Positions 1 through 7,578 of a DNA stretch of 18,168 nt are shown here, piece by piece (the stretch's first letter is position 1; each line of letters begins with the position of its first letter). Under the pieces are notes generated by a model, which saw only the letters and a list, made by a program, of their open reading frames with translations, was not told the origin of the DNA and ran no database searches. This DNA is from Azorhizobium sp943369575 (GTDB taxonomy: Bacteria > Pseudomonadota > Alphaproteobacteria > Rhizobiales > Xanthobacteraceae), in assembly GCA_943369575.1 (NCBI GenBank), contig CALRNP020000109.1, positions 1-18,168 of the forward strand, read 5' to 3'. The position numbers and the translations under genes were made by a program.

Positions 1-2241
1 GTTCCAGGCGACCGAGTTGCCGGTCTTCTGGTTGGTGGCGACGCCCTTGCTGTCGACATTGACCTGGCCGTCCACGCGGGTGGCGGTGGTCTGGGAGGCG
101 TGGGCGGTGCCGGTGGTGGGGTTGTAGCCCGCCGACTGGCGGCCCGCCGCCGCATTGCCGGTATAGGCTTTGCCCACGGTGCCCGAACGGGCGGCCTGGG
201 TGGCGCCGGTCTGGGAGTTGTGGGTCACGCCCTCGCGGCCGGCGGCATAGTTGCCGGTATAGGCATTGCCCTCCACCCCGGCGCGCCCGGCGCCCGACTG
301 CCCGGTATAGGGATTGCTGAAGCTGCCCTCGCGGCCGGCGGCGTAATTGCCGGTGTAGGGGTTGAACGCTGCCGCCGAGCGACCCTGATAGGCGGTGCCG
401 CGGGCGGTGGTGCCGGCGACGCCGCGGGCGCCCCATTCGGTGCCGTAGGGGGTGACGCCCCAGGCGCGGCCCACCACCGCATTGCCGCCCCAGCGGCCGT
501 AGACGTTGGCGGCGTTGACGTTCACATAGCCCCAGTGGCCGCCCCACGGGCCGGCGCCGTAATAGGGACCCCAATAGGGGGTGACGGCGGCGCCCCAGGC
601 CCAGCCGGCGGCAAAGCCGAAGCCGAAGCCGACGGCCGCGCCAACGGAGAAGCCGGCGCCATAGCCATAGGTGGCCGGGCAGCCGTACCAGGTGGTGCCC
701 ACGTAGCCGTTGCAATAATAGCCGGTGCCATAGACCACCGTGCCGCCGGGCTGCACCACCACACCCATGTAGCCGGGCGTATAGCCCACCACCACGGTGT
801 CAGGCTGCACCGAATAGATGCGCACATAAGTGACGTAGTAGATCGGCGAGCTGATGGGGATCGTATAGATCACCTCCGGCACGAAGGTGGCGAGGCGCCA
901 CGGGCCCATGGGGCTGGTGGCGGTGAACCACACGCCCTGCGACACCATGAAATAGGTGCTGCGGTCCACCTGGATCACCGGCTGCGGGGTGTTGACCGCA
1001 TAGCGCAGCGGCGTGCCGGAGACGGACACGAACTTGGGTTCGCCGTCATAGCTGACCTTGGCAGTGGTGGACTTCTTCACCGTGGCGGTCTGCGGGATGG
1101 TGGCGGCGATGGCCGCTTCCTTGGCCTGCGGCGTGCCGGCCACGGAGAGCAGCACATTGGCCTTGGGATCCTGCGGCGAGATCTTGGCGAAGTCGGCCGG
1201 CAAGGCGTCGTTGGCCACATAGCTCCAGCCGCCGGTGAGGCTGGTGGAGCGGAACCAGCGGCCGGAGATCAGCACGTAATAGGTGTTGGAATTGGGGTCC
1301 ATGAACACCGCATGGTCGGCGTTCTTCATGGTCATCAGCGCCGTGCCGGCCACCGGCAGCAGTTCCGGCTGGCCCTCGGTCTGGATGACCTCGGTCGGCT
1401 CGGTGGCGACGATGATGGCCGGGGGCGGGGTCACCGGCTTGCCGTCCTGGGACAGCAGCGGCGCCGCCTTCTGGGTGGCAGTGGCCGCCTTGGCGGCAGC
1501 CGTCAGGGCTGCGGGCACCTGCGGCGTGACGACCCACGGGCCGGCGAGCACCTGGCCTTCATACCAGGTGCCGGCCGCCTGGAGATGATAGGTGCCGGCG
1601 GCATCCTTCAGCAGCAGCGGCTGGGTATTGATGACCCGCTGGAAATCGCGGGCGCCGGTCACCGGCCGCAGCACCGGCTCGCCGGCGATGGGCACCAGGA
1701 TGGTCAGGCCGGTGGTGAAGATGATCTTGGGCGGCTCGTTCTGCACCGGCTGGGTGCGCAGGTCGGCGATCTTCTTGTTGACCGCGTAGCTGGCCTGCAA
1801 TTGCACCAAAGCGACGGTGAGGCCGGCCTTGGGCAGGCGCGCTTCCAGCGCCTGGCGCACCTTGGTATTGTCTTGCGGCGCGGTTGCCACTTCCACCTTG
1901 TCGATGGCGAAGGCGTCCAGATGGACCAGGCCGGCGCCCTTGTCGATGGTGGCGCGGGCGGTGAAGTGGGCATAGCCATAGACCGGCGCCCCATCCTTCG
2001 GCCCAATGGCCAGCGCGGCGCGGCCGCCGATCAAATCGCCGTCCCAGCTCTCGATCTGGGGCTGATAGAGCTGAAGGCGGCTGTCGCCCACGTCGAAATT
2101 GCGCGGCCAGGCCAGTCCGTTGGCGCCGATGGGCGCGGTCTGCGCGGCATCGGTGGGCTGTTGGGCCACGCTCGGGCCGGCGCCTAGCAGCGCCGCGATC
2201 ACGCCCAGCGCGAGCGCCTGTTTCCCCGTCATCGTTCGCAT
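1..2241 (-). CDS. Large secreted repeat protein, 3' end beyond window
   Basis: The frame is open from an ATG at 2241 to the left window edge, giving 747 visible codons without a stop. A GGGGAG sequence lies about a dozen bases before the start. Residues 1-26 form a Sec signal peptide (basic start, Ala/Leu core, cleavage near SVA|QQ), so export is expected. Residues about 190-455 hold three related modules, each with a Trp, nine residues, and a Trp preceded by GP or GG (W226/W236, W329/W339, W438/W448). Residues about 460-600 are rich in Gly, Tyr and Trp with two nearby Cys. Residues about 620-717 are six 16-residue repeats of the type NxYTGNxAAGR. No catalytic motif was recognised. Automatic pipelines sometimes label similar proteins carbohydrate-binding family V/XII, which I cannot verify. 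A cell-surface or matrix role is inference. The gene is divergent from purM. Confidence 0.8.
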   Translation of the reverse strand, partial: MRTMTGKQALALGVIAALLGAGPSVAQQPTDAAQTAPIGANGLAWPRNFDVGDSRLQLYQPQIESWDGDLIGGRAALAIGPKDGAPVYGYAHFTARATIDKGAGLVHLDAFAIDKVEVATAPQDNTKVRQALEARLPKAGLTVALVQLQASYAVNKKIADLRTQPVQNEPPKIIFTTGLTILVPIAGEPVLRPVTGARDFQRVINTQPLLLKDAAGTYHLQAAGTWYEGQVLAGPWVVTPQVPAALTAAAKAATATQKAAPLLSQDGKPVTPPPAIIVATEPTEVIQTEGQPELLPVAGTALMTMKNADHAVFMDPNSNTYYVLISGRWFRSTSLTGGWSYVANDALPADFAKISPQDPKANVLLSVAGTPQAKEAAIAATIPQTATVKKSTTAKVSYDGEPKFVSVSGTPLRYAVNTPQPVIQVDRSTYFMVSQGVWFTATSPMGPWRLATFVPEVIYTIPISSPIYYVTYVRIYSVQPDTVVVGYTPGYMGVVVQPGGTVVYGTGYYCNGYVGTTWYGCPATYGYGAGFSVGAAVGFGFGFAAGWAWGAAVTPYWGPYYGAGPWGGHWGYVNVNAANVYGRWGGNAVVGRAWGVTPYGTEWGARGVAGTTARGTAYQGRSAAAFNPYTGNYAAGREGSFSNPYTGQSGAGRAGVEGNAYTGNYAAGREGVTHNSQTGATQAARSGTVGKAYTGNAAAGRQSAGYNPTTGTAHASQTTATRVDGQVNVDSKGVATNQKTGNSVAWN
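82..369 (-). repeat. Six-copy 48-bp tandem repeat inside the secreted protein gene
   Basis: The Asn or equivalent codon of each unit falls at 361-363, 313-315, 265-267, 217-219, 169-171 and 121-123, an exact 48-bp spacing. Each unit encodes 16 residues with a Y/Q-T-G core followed by a G/A-rich stretch and often Arg. The periodicity stops after the last unit, where the protein continues with a non-repetitive Val/Asp-rich segment. The repeats are degenerate at DNA level (for example AYTGNYAAGREG, SQTGATQAARSG and PTTGTAHASQ), so they look like an old protein-level array rather than a fresh expansion. Confidence 0.85.
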
Positions 2242-2673
2242 TGAGATCCGCTCCCCATTACCGCCCCCGGCATGGCCGAACACCTATCACGTCGCAGCCG
2301 AAGCGTCAGCGGCAGCGCTCACGGTCGCCTCGGCGATTTTTGGCCGCGCCGGGCGCGGCGGTGGGTGTGCGGTGATCGGCCGGCAATGCCGCAGCCGTGC
2401 GGGTTTGAGGCCGCAGTGGGGGTAGCCGGCGGCGGCTATCATGATGCGCGACGTCGGCGCGCAGGCCAATGGCTGGCGCTGGATCAGCCGGATTTCTCGA
2501 CCAGTCGGCCCATTTTCTCGGCTGATCGACGGCCCCCGATCGGATAGACATGGCGGCCCTGCGCGCTTGTTTTGATGCCGCGCCTTGCCTCCCGCGCGGT
2601 TCGCGGCTAAGCCGCGCGCTCAATGGCGCATCGCGGGCGCGTACCCGCCAGGGCGAACGGCGCGAGGAACAAG
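2242..2673. other. 432-bp divergent intergenic region
   Basis: This gap lies between the secreted protein (minus) and purM (plus) and must hold both promoters. I found no convincing gene: the short open frames lack family resemblance and ribosome binding sites. Visible structure is limited. CGCGGC at 2602-2607 pairs with GCCGCG at 2611-2616 around TAA, a small hairpin about 60 bases before purM. An imperfect 8-bp inverted repeat (TCGACCAG at 2497-2504, CTGATCGA at 2522-2529) could be an operator. No clear -10/-35 pair was seen. Confidence 0.5.
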
Positions 2674-3744
2674 ATGGCGCAGGACGGTCTCAATTATCGT
2701 GACGCGGGCGTGGACATCGATGCGGGCAACCGCCTGGTGGACCTCATCAAGCCGCTGGTCAAAGCCACCGCCCGGCCGGGCGCGGATGCAGACATCGGCG
2801 GCTTCGGCGGCATATTCGATCTCAAGCGCGCCGGTTTCACCGATCCGCTGCTGATCGCCGCCACCGACGGCGTCGGCACCAAGCTCAAGATCGCCATCGA
2901 GACCGGCCGGCATGAGACCATCGGCATCGATCTGGTGGCTATGTGCGTCAACGATCTGATCGTGCAGGGCGCCGAGCCCTTGTTCTTCCTGGATTATTTC
3001 GCCACCGGCCGGCTGTCTCCGGAAGTGGGCGCCCATATCGTCGCCGGCGTGGCGCGGGCCTGCAAGGCGTCGGGCTGCGCGCTGATCGGCGGCGAGACCG
3101 CCGAAATGCCCGGTATGTACAAGGACGGCGACTATGACCTCGCCGGCTTCGCGGTGGGCGCCGTGGAGCGCACCGGCCTGCTGCCGCGCCCGGATGTGGC
3201 GGTGGGCGATGTCATCATCGGCCTGACCTCCTCGGGCGTGCATTCCAACGGCTATTCCCTGGTGCGGCGGGTGGTGGAGCGCTCCGGCCTGAATTGGGCG
3301 GCGGATGCCCCCTTCGCCCCCGGCCAGAGCCTGGGCGCGGCGCTGCTGGAGCCCACCAAGCTCTATGTAAAGAGCGTGCTCCAGGTGATCCGCGCCACCG
3401 GCGCGGTGAAGGCGCTGGCCCACATCACCGGCGGCGGCATCACCGAAAATCTGCCGCGCGTGCTGCCGGCCGGCACCGTGGCCCGCATCGACCTGGGCAA
3501 CCTCACCGTGCCGCCGGTGTTCCGCTGGCTGGCGGCCACCGGGGGCATTGCGCCCGAGGAAATGCTGCGCGCCTTCAATTGCGGGATCGGCATGGCCATC
3601 GTCGTCGATGCCGCCGATGAAGAGCGCATCGCCGATGCCTTCGCCGATGCCGGCGAGAGCGTGGTGCGGCTGGGCGTCATCGAGCCCGGCGAAGGCGCGG
3701 CCCATGTGGTCTATGACGGCACGCTTCCGCTTGGTGCCGCATGA
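2674..3744 (+). CDS. purM: Phosphoribosylformylglycinamidine cyclo-ligase (AIR synthetase)
   Basis: PurM closes formylglycinamidine ribonucleotide to aminoimidazole ribonucleotide with ATP, the fifth step of de novo purine synthesis, in the cytoplasm. The 356-residue product has the usual length. It begins with the family-typical YRDAGVDIDAGN segment, followed by GGFGG (residues 42-46), the nucleotide-binding DGVGTKL loop (65-71), VNDLI with GAEPLFFLDY (92-108), and GGETAEMPG (139-147). The start at 2674 is preferred over the in-frame ATG at 2623 because GAGGAAC sits just upstream and homologues begin MAQDG-like. Its stop overlaps the purN start by 4 bp (ATGA), so the two genes are surely co-translated. 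Confidence 0.97.
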   Translation: MAQDGLNYRDAGVDIDAGNRLVDLIKPLVKATARPGADADIGGFGGIFDLKRAGFTDPLLIAATDGVGTKLKIAIETGRHETIGIDLVAMCVNDLIVQGAEPLFFLDYFATGRLSPEVGAHIVAGVARACKASGCALIGGETAEMPGMYKDGDYDLAGFAVGAVERTGLLPRPDVAVGDVIIGLTSSGVHSNGYSLVRRVVERSGLNWAADAPFAPGQSLGAALLEPTKLYVKSVLQVIRATGAVKALAHITGGGITENLPRVLPAGTVARIDLGNLTVPPVFRWLAATGGIAPEEMLRAFNCGIGMAIVVDAADEERIADAFADAGESVVRLGVIEPGEGAAHVVYDGTLPLGAA

Positions 3745-4394
3745 GCGAGCGCAAGCGCACCGCCGTGCTCATCTCCGGGCGCGGCTCCAACATGGCCGCG
3801 CTGGTGAATGCGGCCCGCGAGCCGTCGTTTCCCGCTGAGATTTCCATGGTGCTGTCCAACCGCGCCGATGCGGCGGGGCTGGCCTTTGCCCAGGAACAGG
3901 GCATCGCCACTATGGTGCTCAGCCATCGCGACTATGCCGACCGCATCGCCTTCGACGCGGCCCTCGATGCCAATCTGCGCATCGCCGGCATCGAGATCAT
4001 CTGTCTGGCCGGCTTCATGCGCATCCTCACGCCGTGGCTGGTGGAGCGCTGGCGCAACCGCATGATCAATGTCCACCCCTCGCTGCTGCCCAGCTTCAAG
4101 GGCCTGGATACCCATGCCCGCGCTTTGGAAACCGGCGTGCGGGTGCATGGCTGCACCGTGCATTTCGTCCGCGCCGAGATGGACGATGGGCCGATCATCC
4201 TCCAGGCGGCGGTGCCGGTGCGCGCCGACGACACCCCCGACACGCTGGCCGCGCGGGTGCTGGAGCAGGAGCACGTGATCTATCCCAAGGGCCTCGCCTT
4301 GCTGGCCGCCGGCCGCCTCCAAGTGGAGAACGAGCGCACCGTGGTGGAAGGCGAGCGCACCCCCCGCGACGTGCTGGTGGTGCCGCGGGTGTGA
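3741..4394 (+). CDS. purN: Phosphoribosylglycinamide formyltransferase (GART)
   Basis: PurN transfers a formyl group from 10-formyltetrahydrofolate to glycinamide ribonucleotide, the third step of purine synthesis. The 217-residue product shows the phosphate-binding GRGSN (residues 13-17), the folate-side segment AGFMRIL (90-96), and the catalytic triad equivalents Asn110 and His112 (in INVHPSLLPSF) and Asp149 (in EMDDGPI). These match E. coli Asn106, His108 and Asp144. It is the second gene of the purM-purN pair, starting in the purM stop. It converges on the molybdopterin oxidoreductase gene, with a strong inverted repeat between them. Confidence 0.97.
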   Translation: MSERKRTAVLISGRGSNMAALVNAAREPSFPAEISMVLSNRADAAGLAFAQEQGIATMVLSHRDYADRIAFDAALDANLRIAGIEIICLAGFMRILTPWLVERWRNRMINVHPSLLPSFKGLDTHARALETGVRVHGCTVHFVRAEMDDGPIILQAAVPVRADDTPDTLAARVLEQEHVIYPKGLALLAAGRLQVENERTVVEGERTPRDVLVVPRV

Positions 4395-4500
4395 GGCATT
4401 GAGGCGCCGGGCGGATTGCGCTGGGCGGTGGGATTCCTCAATGCCCTGGCGCGGCGGGTGACCGCGCCCAAAGGCGCCCTCTGTCGTGCTTTCGCATCAG

Positions 4501-4536
4501 CTTGGCCCGAAAGCCGGAATCCGCTTTCGGGCCAAG
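4501..4536. terminator. Perfect inverted repeat between convergent genes
   Basis: CTTGGCCCGAAAGC (4501-4514) and GCTTTCGGGCCAAG (4523-4536) are exact reverse complements around the 8-base loop CGGAATCC. The element lies 107 bases after the purN stop and 5 bases from the stop of the opposing gene, so it probably ends both transcripts. There is no T-tract on either side. That leaves open a chromosomal repeat or a Rho-assisted 3'-end stabiliser. Confidence 0.6.
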
Positions 4537-4540
4537 GCTC

Positions 4541-6637
4541 TCATTCCCCCATCGCCCGCACCACATCCACCCGATTGTCGTGGAAGGCGGCTCCGCCCGC
4601 TGGCGCCACCGGGTCGGCGCCGGTCAGCGTGTTGATGCCGCGCCCGCCCTTATGGGCGAAGTTGGGGTGGATCTGTTCGGCCACCACCACGCCCCGCCGC
4701 AGCCCGTCGAATAGCTTGGCCTGAAGCGTTACCACCCCGCGCGGGTTGCGAACCTCCACCGGATCGCCCTCGGCAATGTCCCGCGCCGCCGCGTCATCGG
4801 GATGGATGAGCAAGGTGGGCACGCCCTCGCGCTTGGCGGAGGTGGGGGTCTCGTTGAAGGTGGAGTTGAGGAAGTTGCGCGCTGGCGCCGTCACCAAGCG
4901 GAACGGATGCTCCGGCGTCGCCTCCTCGATCACCGCCCAATGGTCGGGGAAGGCGGGCATGTCTTCCCAGGGGCCGAACCGCTCGGGCGTGGGGATGGAG
5001 GGGCGGCTCCACTCGGGCTTCAGCCGGAACTTTCCATCCTTGTGGCCGAAACCATTGAGGAAATGGGCGCTCTCGAACTCCGGCTGGATGTCGAGGAAGC
5101 GCGCGGCCTCCAGTTCATCCAGCGTGCCGCGGTTGGAGGCCTGGAGGGTGGCGTCCACCAGTTCGCGCGGGCTCAGCGCGAAGCCGGGATGGGTGGCGCC
5201 CAGGCGCTCCGCCAGGGCGCAGATGACCTCATGGTTGGAGCGGCACTCGCCCGGCGGTTCCACCAGCTTGGGGCCGAGGATCAGATGCTGGTGGCCGCCG
5301 CCCTGGTAGAGGTCGTCATGCTCGGTGAACATGGTGGCGGGCAGGACGATGTCCGCCTGCCGGGCGGTCTCGGTCATGAACTGCTCGTGCACCGCCACGA
5401 ACAGGTCTTCCCGGGCAAAGCCGCGCTTCACCCGCTCCTGGTCGGGGGCGATGCTCATGGGATTGGTGTTCTGGATCAGCATGGCGGTCACCGGCGGGCC
5501 GCCGCGCAGCGCCTCCGGGTCGCCGTCCAGAATGGCGCCGATGCGGGACTGGTCTAGCTGGCGCACGGTGGGGTCGAGGATGTCGAGCCCCTCGATGAGG
5601 GTCTTGCGGGTGCGGTAGATGCCGGAATTGGAATGGAAGGCGCCGCCGCCCTCATGCTGCCAGGCGCCGGAAATCACCGGAATGGCGCTGATGGCATGCA
5701 TGTTCACCGCGCCGTTGCGGCTGCGCGACAGGCCATAGCCGAGGCGGAAGAAACTGCGCGGCGTCTCGCCCACCACCTTGGCGAAGGCCTCGATCTCGGC
5801 GACCTCCAGCCCGGTGATGGCGGCGGCCCACTCCGGCGTGCGGGTGGCCAGATGCGCCTCGAACTCGGCGACATCGTTGGCGTAGCGGGCGAGATAGGCG
5901 CGGTCGGCGCGATCATCGCGGAACAGCACGTGCATCACCGCGCAGGCCAAGGCGCCGTCGGTGCCGGGGCGGATCAGCAGCGGAATGTCCGCCTGCTCCA
6001 TGGTCGGGGTGCGATAGACATCCACCACCGCGATCTTGGCGCCGCGCTCCTTGCGGGCGCGCACCGCGTGGGTCATCACATTGACCTGGGTGGCTACCGC
6101 ATTGGTGCCCCAGATCACCACCAGGTCCGAGACCGCCATTTCCCGTGGATCGGTGCCGCCCAGGCGGCCGGTGCCGGCGATATAGCCGCTCCAGGCCGGG
6201 TTGACGCAGATGCTGGAGAAGAAGCGGGAGTATTTCTTGGCGTGGGTCAGGCGGTTGATGCCGTCGCGCATCACCAGGCCCATGGTGCCGGCGTAATAAT
6301 AGGGCCACACCGTTTCCGGCCCGTGGGCGCGCTCAGCGGCCAGCAGTCCCTCCGCCACAAGGTCCAGCGCCTCGTCCCAGGAGATGCGCTCGAACGCGCC
6401 GGAGCCCTTGGGGCCGACCCGGCGCAGGGGATGCATCAGCCGCTCGGGATGATGGGCGCGCTCCGCATAGCGGGCGACCTTGGCGCAGATGACGCCGGCG
6501 GTATAGCTGTTGTCCTTGGCCCCGCGCACCCGGCCGATGCGGTTGTCCTCCAGCACCTCCACCTCCAAGGCGCAGGTGGAGGGGCAGTCATGCGGGCAGG
6601 CGGATGCGCGCAGGGCAGGGGCGACGTGCTGATTCAT
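4541..6637 (-). CDS. Molybdopterin-dependent oxidoreductase, DMSO reductase superfamily
   Basis: The 698-residue protein is a molybdenum (bis-MGD) oxidoreductase of unknown substrate. Cys14, Cys18, Cys22 and Cys51 fit the N-terminal [4Fe-4S] cluster (CPHDCPSTC, then GVICAKVARY). The central part has the usual molybdopterin-binding segments: SDLVVIWGTN near residues 170-180, RPGTDGALA near 230, and QNTNPMS near 390. The last ~110 residues form the dinucleotide-binding domain, with FNETPTS and the IAEGDPVEVRNPRG turn. There is no Tat signal, so it is likely cytoplasmic. No iron-sulfur or membrane-anchor subunit gene is adjacent, so the electron partner is unknown. The start at 6637 has AGGAG upstream. 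The Mo ligand residue cannot be assigned by eye; the SSICVNPAWSG region is the place to look. Confidence 0.9.
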   Translation of the reverse strand: MNQHVAPALRASACPHDCPSTCALEVEVLEDNRIGRVRGAKDNSYTAGVICAKVARYAERAHHPERLMHPLRRVGPKGSGAFERISWDEALDLVAEGLLAAERAHGPETVWPYYYAGTMGLVMRDGINRLTHAKKYSRFFSSICVNPAWSGYIAGTGRLGGTDPREMAVSDLVVIWGTNAVATQVNVMTHAVRARKERGAKIAVVDVYRTPTMEQADIPLLIRPGTDGALACAVMHVLFRDDRADRAYLARYANDVAEFEAHLATRTPEWAAAITGLEVAEIEAFAKVVGETPRSFFRLGYGLSRSRNGAVNMHAISAIPVISGAWQHEGGGAFHSNSGIYRTRKTLIEGLDILDPTVRQLDQSRIGAILDGDPEALRGGPPVTAMLIQNTNPMSIAPDQERVKRGFAREDLFVAVHEQFMTETARQADIVLPATMFTEHDDLYQGGGHQHLILGPKLVEPPGECRSNHEVICALAERLGATHPGFALSPRELVDATLQASNRGTLDELEAARFLDIQPEFESAHFLNGFGHKDGKFRLKPEWSRPSIPTPERFGPWEDMPAFPDHWAVIEEATPEHPFRLVTAPARNFLNSTFNETPTSAKREGVPTLLIHPDDAAARDIAEGDPVEVRNPRGVVTLQAKLFDGLRRGVVVAEQIHPNFAHKGGRGINTLTGADPVAPAGGAAFHDNRVDVVRAMGE

Positions 6638-6684
6638 GAAAGCGGCTCCTCGCGCTCCTTATAGCGCGAAGACATCGCCGGTTT

Positions 6685-6709
6685 CGAGGCCGCCGCACCG
6701 GCGGCCTCG
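6685..6709. terminator. Hairpin after terC-like gene 1
   Basis: CGAGGCCGCCG (6685-6695) is an exact reverse complement of CGGCGGCCTCG (6699-6709) around a 3-base loop. It begins 10 bases beyond the stop of the membrane protein gene transcribed leftward, ahead of the oxidoreductase start. It has no U-tract (the minus strand continues AAACC), so termination may be partial. Confidence 0.5.
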
Positions 6710-6718
6710 CAGGTTTGC

Positions 6719-7456
6719 TCAGGCGCTGTGGGCGGCGGGCTTGCGGCCGCGCAGGGCAAAGCCGCACGCCACCACGAACAGGGCCCCGACGCCGCCGGCA
6801 AGATAATGCGGCAGCTTTGCCGGGCCGACCCCGCCGGGCAATTCCGCATTGATCTCGATCCAATGCGGGTTGAACCCGCGCAGCAGATCGATGGAGATGA
6901 CATCGCTCACCAGCATCTCGCCGGCGATGAAGCCGAGCAGGGCCGCACCCGCCCACACCAGGATCGGCAGGCGCTGGAGCAGCGCCAGCACCAGCTGCGA
7001 GCCGGCCACGATCAGCGGAATGGTCAGCAGCAGGCCGAAGATGAACAGTTCGGGATGACCGCGCGAGGCGGCGGCGATGGCCACCACATTGTCCAGGCTC
7101 ATGACCGCATCGGCGATGGCGATGGTGCGCACCGCCTTCCACAGGCTGTCGGGGGCGGCGATGTCGTGGGCGCCTTCCTCCTCTGTGAGCACCAGCTTGA
7201 CCGCGATCCAAAACAGCAGCAGGCCGCCGGCGATCTTGAGGAAGGGGACGCCCAGCAGATAAGAGATGGCCAAAGCAAAGACGATACGCAGCGCCACCGC
7301 GGCGCCGGCGCCCAGCAGGATGCCCCAGCGCCGTTGGCTCGGCGGTAGCGAGCGGCAGGCCAGCGCGATCACGACCGCATTGTCGCCGGAGAGCAGCAGG
7401 TCGATCCAGATGATCTGGAGCAGCGACAGCCAAAAAGTTGGATTGGTGAAATCCAT
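6719..7456 (-). CDS. TerC family (YjbE-type) integral membrane protein 1
   Basis: This is a 245-residue TerC-type membrane protein with about seven hydrophobic segments. The two family motifs that carry acidic residues within membrane spans are present: IDLLLSGDNAVV (Asp19, Asp25, Asn26) and IADAVMSLDNVVA (Asp116, Asp122, Asn123). Members of this superfamily are linked to manganese or other metal-ion export and to tellurite resistance loci; the exact ion is not readable here. The middle loop after residue 90 is acidic (TEEEGAHD). It has a paralogue immediately upstream in the same orientation, with 122 bases between them. That gap contains a TATAAT hexamer, so this copy probably has its own promoter. 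Confidence 0.9.
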   Translation of the reverse strand: MDFTNPTFWLSLLQIIWIDLLLSGDNAVVIALACRSLPPSQRRWGILLGAGAAVALRIVFALAISYLLGVPFLKIAGGLLLFWIAVKLVLTEEEGAHDIAAPDSLWKAVRTIAIADAVMSLDNVVAIAAASRGHPELFIFGLLLTIPLIVAGSQLVLALLQRLPILVWAGAALLGFIAGEMLVSDVISIDLLRGFNPHWIEINAELPGGVGPAKLPHYLAGGVGALFVVACGFALRGRKPAAHSA

Positions 7457-7515
7457 GCCAAAACCTCGTACGACGGCGACGCCATGATCCCGCTCGGGAT
7501 ATATTACCCTGCGTC

Positions 7516-7521
7516 ATTATA
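7516..7521 (-). promoter_or_regulatory. TATAAT -10 element before terC-like gene 1
   Basis: The minus strand reads TTTGATATAATGACG, a perfect -10 hexamer in an unusually AT-rich patch of this GC-rich window. The -35 region at normal spacing is poor (GGCACT), so an activator or extended -10 may be needed. Just downstream, 7487-7500 is a palindrome (ATCCCG/CGGGAT) that would lie at the start of the transcript. Confidence 0.45.
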
Positions 7522-7578
7522 TCAAATGGAAAATGCCCAGTGCCGCGGTTTTCCCGCCTCTGTCGGGCGGTGGTTCCG

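Noticed and set aside
82..369. CRISPR-like array
   Set aside because: The period is regular, but the units are translated protein repeats that diverge throughout, with no identical repeats and unique spacers.
100..2187. Very long open frame on the plus strand opposite the secreted protein gene
   Set aside because: It mirrors the minus-strand frame in GC-rich codons, has a His/Gly/Arg-heavy composition and no family motif; the minus frame has a signal peptide and ordered repeats.
2242..2673. Small genes in the purM upstream gap
   Set aside because: Short frames on both strands have no ribosome binding site, no recognisable motif and compositions typical of random GC-rich sequence.
5633..6664. 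343-residue plus-strand open frame opposite the oxidoreductase
   Set aside because: Shadow of a gene with clear cofactor motifs; no domain or ribosome binding site of its own.
7457..7578. Mn2+ (yybP-ykoY) riboswitch before terC-like gene 1
   Set aside because: No GGGGAGUAG-like core or matching paired elements; only a short palindrome and a promoter-like hexamer were seen.
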